Shown piece by piece: positions 59,800 to 64,000 of a stretch of 64,000 nucleotides of DNA. Made by a program: the position numbers and the translations under genes. This stretch comes from Apricaphanius iberus (Eukaryota; Chordata; Actinopteri; Cyprinodontiformes; Aphaniidae): contig JAPXFQ010002701.1 in the NCBI GenBank assembly GCA_028564705.1, positions 850,001-914,000 of the forward strand. Reading direction: 5' to 3'. Below the pieces are notes generated by a model. It ran no database searches. It worked only from the letters and a program-made list of their open reading frames with translations, and was not told the origin of the DNA. The stretch's first letter is position 1, and each line of letters opens with the position of its first letter.

Positions 59800-60260
59800 A
59801 TTAAAGATGTTCGATATTATCAGACAATATTGGCATTAAACCATAATTTTGGAAATTATTGGTATCAGTTTTTACTTTTTTTATGATACAATTTTTGCAG
59901 AGCATGCACATATTATATATTTAACCCTTCAGCTACTTCTCCTCTCTCTCAAAATGTCAACATTTAAGATATCTGATGTAGAGATTTTTAGATATTTGTA
60001 TGTTTTTGTTACAACTTTCAGAAAAATCCTGTGGCTTCTGCAAGTTTGAGCCAAACTTGAACATGCCTGTTTTGGGCCTACTTAAAGGCACTAAACTGTG
60101 TTATTACTTGTACGTCGACTTGCCGCCTTTGATTTTGAATTACTTTAAAGTGTTTCAAGACATTTTAGGAGGGGGGGTCTGAATTTAAGAGTTGGACTAA
60201 ATTACTATATCGGATATTGGTTAAAAAAAAAGCCAGTTGCAAACATGTCTAATCAAAATA
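59800..60260. mobile_element. Non-autonomous DNA transposon relic
   Basis: The left end has AAGATGTTCGATATTATC and the right end ATATCGGATATTGG followed by AAACATGTCT. The ends are roughly inverted copies of each other, of the type found in fish hAT MITEs. Located in the intron between the acaca first exons. Confidence 0.45.
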
Positions 60261-60628
60261 TATGTTGAAAAAGCCAACTCTTAATCTGCAGGGTTTTAAT
60301 TGTATAGTTCGTTTGAATTAGGGACTCTAATATATCTGTTTTCCTGACTTCTGTTGAACGTACAGCAGGAAATAGTTTTCTGCGAACATCTGTTTGGGCA
60401 CGTGTACTTTTCTAGAAGCTGTTCAGAATCTGGGTCACTTTCTGGACCCATGTGTTGCAATATCCATACAAGTTAAGTTTATGCAACCCACTTTTGCAAT
60501 TTTAACAAACAGAGCTATGCTCCAGCTTGATGTGATGTATTATGACCTCTGGCTTTCCTTTATAACCGCTTCTGCCTCTGCTCCGTGTCCCACTGTCAGT
60601 ATTCGCAGCCTGCTCGCGTTGGCCAGCC

Positions 60629-63600
60629 ATGGCAGAGCAGGACGGTGCTGCCAAGAAGAACCCGGCCGTGGGGTCCTTGCAGTCTCACTTCATCGTGGGC
60701 TCCGTGTCGGAGGAGAACTCAGAGGATGAAATCCAGGGGAGGGTAGAGGGGCCCCTGGAGGACAAGGAGACCAGATCGCTGTCGCCGTCTTCCTGCAGCT
60801 CCGACAGCACGAGTGAGCTGGGTTTTGACCACATTGATGGCCCCTTGCACAATTTAAGGTTAGAATCCTGATCAGGATTTATGTTTTGCTTTTCCCACAT
60901 TTCTTCATTCATAACCCTCTTTCTCTCATAGCAATTAAAAAGACATATTTTGTGTAAGGTATGCAGATGGGAACAGTTGTTTGGTCCAGTTATGAGTTCG
61001 AGCATAGCTGTACTTTTCCGTTCCTGCACAAGCCGTTTTTTTTTTTTTTTTTACAGAATGTGTGAGAAATTCAGTCTCCACGCTGGGACGCCAGTTTTTA
61101 AAGGGTTCCTGTGTTTGCTGAGTCTGTGTGGCTTTCCGACAGACCACGCTCAGACTCCTGAACGTCACTGTGGAAAAGACTGGAGATGTTCACACACAAA
61201 AAAACATTTATGTAGTGGTTTAATCTCCCTGGCTGTAATCTGTCTTCGTTTGGCTTCACATACCTCCAAATATGATAATAACCACAGCTGGGAGCTGAAA
61301 GGTTTATTTTTTTAAATTTGCTATTTTACATGTGAATCTTATTTCAAAATGTTATCAGAACCTGGAAAGTTCTGGAATGACTGTAGCTTTACAGCCGGAA
61401 GCACTGGATATGTTAGTGGTAAATCTCAGAATTAGCTATAAACCTCGTCATTTGTGTCTCAAAGAGGCACACTGTTAAGCTAGCTGAAAATATTTCGTTT
61501 CAAGGCAGTAATTCCTGCAGTGATGCAACCATTCATGATCAGGCCACAGAAAGCCAACCAGCCACACAAGTCTCGGTCCTGCCACGCCCGCCCGCTGATA
61601 GCAGTGCTCCAAACATCTCTCCTAGCTGTTATCTATAATCATTAGAGCTCAGAGAACTTGTTGGGCCTGCATTATGTCTCTGTTTTAGTCCCTATGCAAA
61701 AGAACCCGGCACAGTTTTCCAAATGATTCAATTCAATTCAATTCAGTTTATTTATATAGCGCCATTTCACAACAGATGTCATCTCAAGGCACTTTACAAA
61801 AAGAGTTATTACAATACAATGTTAAGTGTAGAAATTACAGAACCACAGAAGATTGCGTCGTGGAATTCTCAGCAATCCCTCATACTGAGCAAGCATGCAG
61901 CGACAGTGGGAAGGAAAAACTCCCTTTTAACAGGAAGAAACCTCCGGCAGAACCAGGCTCAGCACAAGCGGTTATCTGCCGCGACCGTCTGTGGCTTGGA
62001 GAATACATAACAGAGACACAGAAAGAGCAATAGAACTGATGCAGAAGTTTGTTGCAGGACGTGGAGAATTTTCCGTCACTGCAATGCCATCTTAGTCAGG
62101 GTCGTCAAGCAGGGCTAATCCGGAGCACCTATGATGTGTTCTGTGTTGCATTACTTGTCTTAGCCCTGGGGTTTTCAGGTTTTGCCAGATGCTTTCTGCT
62201 GTCAATGGTTTCTTAGCATAAAAGTTTCAGAGAACACGTTTAACTTGCCTACAGGTAATTTCGTGTGAGATGCAGTAGTAAGCAATCTGCAAGGGCACTG
62301 ATATGTTTCATATCAAAATGGGGTGATATGACTGTGCCCCAATTGTCTGAGCTTTAATCCGCCACTTTTTCCCCCAAACCAATACGATTCCTATACTTGG
62401 ATTGGAGAAATTGCCAAAACCGAGTACCAATGCCGACACTTCTAACACACACAAAATGCTATGAATTGGAAGGCAGGTTTTATATTCTTCTCTGCTTGTG
62501 AATGAGATAAGAAATACAATATTTATAAATATGACCACAAAACTAAAATTTCAAGTGAAAAATGGTTTCCAAACTTAATACTACCAGTTCATGGCATCTG
62601 TTAACTTTAAGGAGTACCAGCACATTAGTATGTAACACCAAAGTGTTCAAAGGTAACTAAATAAATAAAACCTTGTGAAATACATGAATAAATAATGGAA
62701 AATATTTAATGTGACAATAAAATTGTAAAAAACTGAAATCATTTGAAATTCTTTGAAACACTTGGGTGTTCCATACATTAGGACGTTACCGGTCTGTTAC
62801 CTTATACCAGTATCGGTGCATCCCTAGTTGTACCCACTAAAGACTCACTTAGAGGATCTGAATTATTTTCTGATTTACTTTATTTCCTGTGTTCTTTTTT
62901 TTTTTGGTTAACAGACCAAGCATGTCAGGGCTGCATTTGGTGAAACAATGCAGAGATCGGAGGCGATTGGATCTCCAGCGGGACTTCACCGTCGCTTCAC
63001 CCGCTGAATTCGTTACTCGCTTTGGTGGTAACAAGGTCATTGAAAAGGTAATTCATGCTGTGTGGCGCTCTCTTCTAAAAAGCCTTTTGAGCAGAGAGCA
63101 GAATCTGTCATACTTGGAGATGAAAGCTCGTCGTTTTAATTCCCAGACACAAAGCAGTAGTTATTCAGTGTCTTATCAGTCTTTCATTCCTGTTGAACCA
63201 TTTGAACATCCAGATATTTGTTACAGCCACAAATCTGTGTATTTTGTTGTTTTAATTTTTATTAGATTTACCAACACAAAGAAACGCCAAATTGTGAAGT
63301 GGAAGAAAAGATGACATAAGTTCCAATTTATCATTGACAAATAAGAAAAATATCCTATATTTGCATTCAGCTCATTCTGAATTGGGGGGGAAACATAAAA
63401 AACAAAATGGAAAACCACTCATCCTATTTCCTCTCACCTGACAAATGGGCTTTACTTTTGGTTGGCCTGTCAGATATCCTAACAAAAATTATCTGAAGTG
63501 TGCTTATAAAGTGGCAAAATGGGAAGAAAATGAGCTTCAGGGATTAAAAAATATTTGTGCTCATCCAGGTGCTGATCGCCAACAACGGCATTGCAGCAGT

Positions 63601-63707
63601 GAAATGCATGCGCTCAATCCGCCGCTGGGCCTATGAGATGTTCCGCAATGAAAGAGCAATCCGTTTTGTTGTCATGGTAACGCCAGAAGACCTGAAAGCC
63701 AATGCAG
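60629..63707 (+). CDS. acaca: Acetyl-CoA carboxylase alpha, 5' part (runs off window)
   Basis: Cytosolic biotin-dependent enzyme that carboxylates acetyl-CoA to malonyl-CoA, the committed step of fatty acid synthesis. Three coding exons lie in the window: 60629-60858, 62915-63047 and 63569-63707. Their phases match and they end on a GTCAGC donor at 63708. The N-terminal part reads [16 protein letters not shown], then [12 protein letters not shown] with the AMPK-site serine at about residue 81, then [20 protein letters not shown]. The biotin carboxylase domain starts [20 protein letters not shown], continuing to [14 protein letters not shown]. The [12 protein letters not shown] and VKQ.RDR strings match ACACA rather than ACACB. 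More than 2,200 residues lie outside the window. M60629 is the first ATG of its exon. Confidence 0.95.
61723..62135 (-). mobile_element. L2-type LINE 3' tail in an acaca intron, minus strand
   Basis: Reverse complement of the tail seen at 8220-8380 and 8656-8906: AATTC repeats at 61727-61744, the CATCTCAAGGCACTTTACAA block, AACAGGAAGAAACC, then CTTAGTCAGGGTCGTCAAGC and CGGAGCACCTA at the far end. No coding part. Confidence 0.8.
62310..62825. mobile_element. hAT-like MITE relic in an acaca intron
   Basis: The right end TATCGGTGCATCCCTA matches the TAGGGATGCA end of the element at 57815, in reverse orientation. Interior matches include ACTTGGATTGGAGAAATTGC and TATTCTTCTCTGCTTGTG. The left end is degraded. 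Confidence 0.6.
63220..63320. mobile_element. Tc1-type terminal fragment
   Basis: TTACAGCCACAAATCTGTGT, TTACCAACACAAAGAAACGC and AATTGTGAAGTGGAAGAAAA follow the terminal-repeat pattern of the Tc1-like class seen at 16.0-17.5 kb. A short relic between acaca exons 2 and 3. Confidence 0.45.
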
Positions 63708-64000
63708 GTCAGCTTTGTCATAGTTGTTATATTTTCTCTTGAACTCTGGTCAAAGTCTGTCATTTGCTCACAAGCAGCTAGTGACTACTTGAAGCCTAAA
63801 TCAATAAATGGGCTGCTGAAACATTATGTCTATGTTTTTCCAATAAAATTATTCTCCAAAACACAGATCTGTAAGTTTATTGAGCAAATGCATGTTCCCC
63901 AGTGTTTGCATCTAGTCTTAACGGTTTACCGTGTGACATTGGAATGAGAGGAATTAGCAACCAGGAAGAAGAAATTGCTTGAATTGTACTTTTGAGTTAT

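Overview
This window comes from a teleost fish nuclear genome. The protein-coding genes are split by GT-AG introns, and the intergenic DNA is AT-rich. It is full of fish-type repeats: L2/Maui-like and other jockey-group LINEs, Tc1-like transposons, Harbinger- and hAT-like MITEs, tRNA-derived SINEs and long microsatellites. I could not fix the species.

Three protein-coding genes are recognisable, all on the + strand. (1) ppm1d (Wip1, a PP2C-family phosphatase) lies at 11273-18067 in six exons encoding 565 aa. All metal-binding aspartates and the C-terminal CVC end are present. A perfect CRE lies about 165 bp upstream of the ATG, and a possible alternative last exon lies in intron 5. (2) A Tbx2/3-subfamily T-box gene lies at 37015-46630 in seven exons encoding 631 aa. 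I call it tbx2, probably the tbx2a-type teleost duplicate. It uses a GC-AG donor after exon 1 and has several unusual T-box residues. (3) The 5' end of acaca (acetyl-CoA carboxylase alpha) lies at 60629-63707 and leaves the window on the right. About 1.4 kb upstream is a short hydrophobic exon (59152-59233) that splices in frame to it and would give a membrane-anchored N terminus.

Layout. 1-11.1 kb: gene-free, LINE fragments and simple repeats. 11.1-19.5 kb: ppm1d with promoter and probable 3' UTR. 19.5-37 kb: gene-free, with a Harbinger-like element, two SINEs, L2 fragments and a degraded two-ORF LINE at 31.4-35.8 kb. 37-46.6 kb: tbx2, with a nested MITE in intron 1 and an L2 copy in intron 6. 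46.6-58.9 kb: gene-free, repeat-bearing. 58.9-64 kb: start of acaca.

In mammals the order is PPM1D-BCAS3-TBX2-TBX4. Here no bcas3 exon is recognisable between ppm1d and tbx2, and acaca rather than tbx4 follows. This fits one of the two teleost duplicates of the region after differential gene loss. The three genes do not form a pathway. No bacterial-type system, CRISPR array or rRNA gene is present. The most notable new candidates are the acaca anchor exon with its start-overlapping uORF, the ppm1d alternative terminal exon, and the divergent tbx2 with its GC donor.
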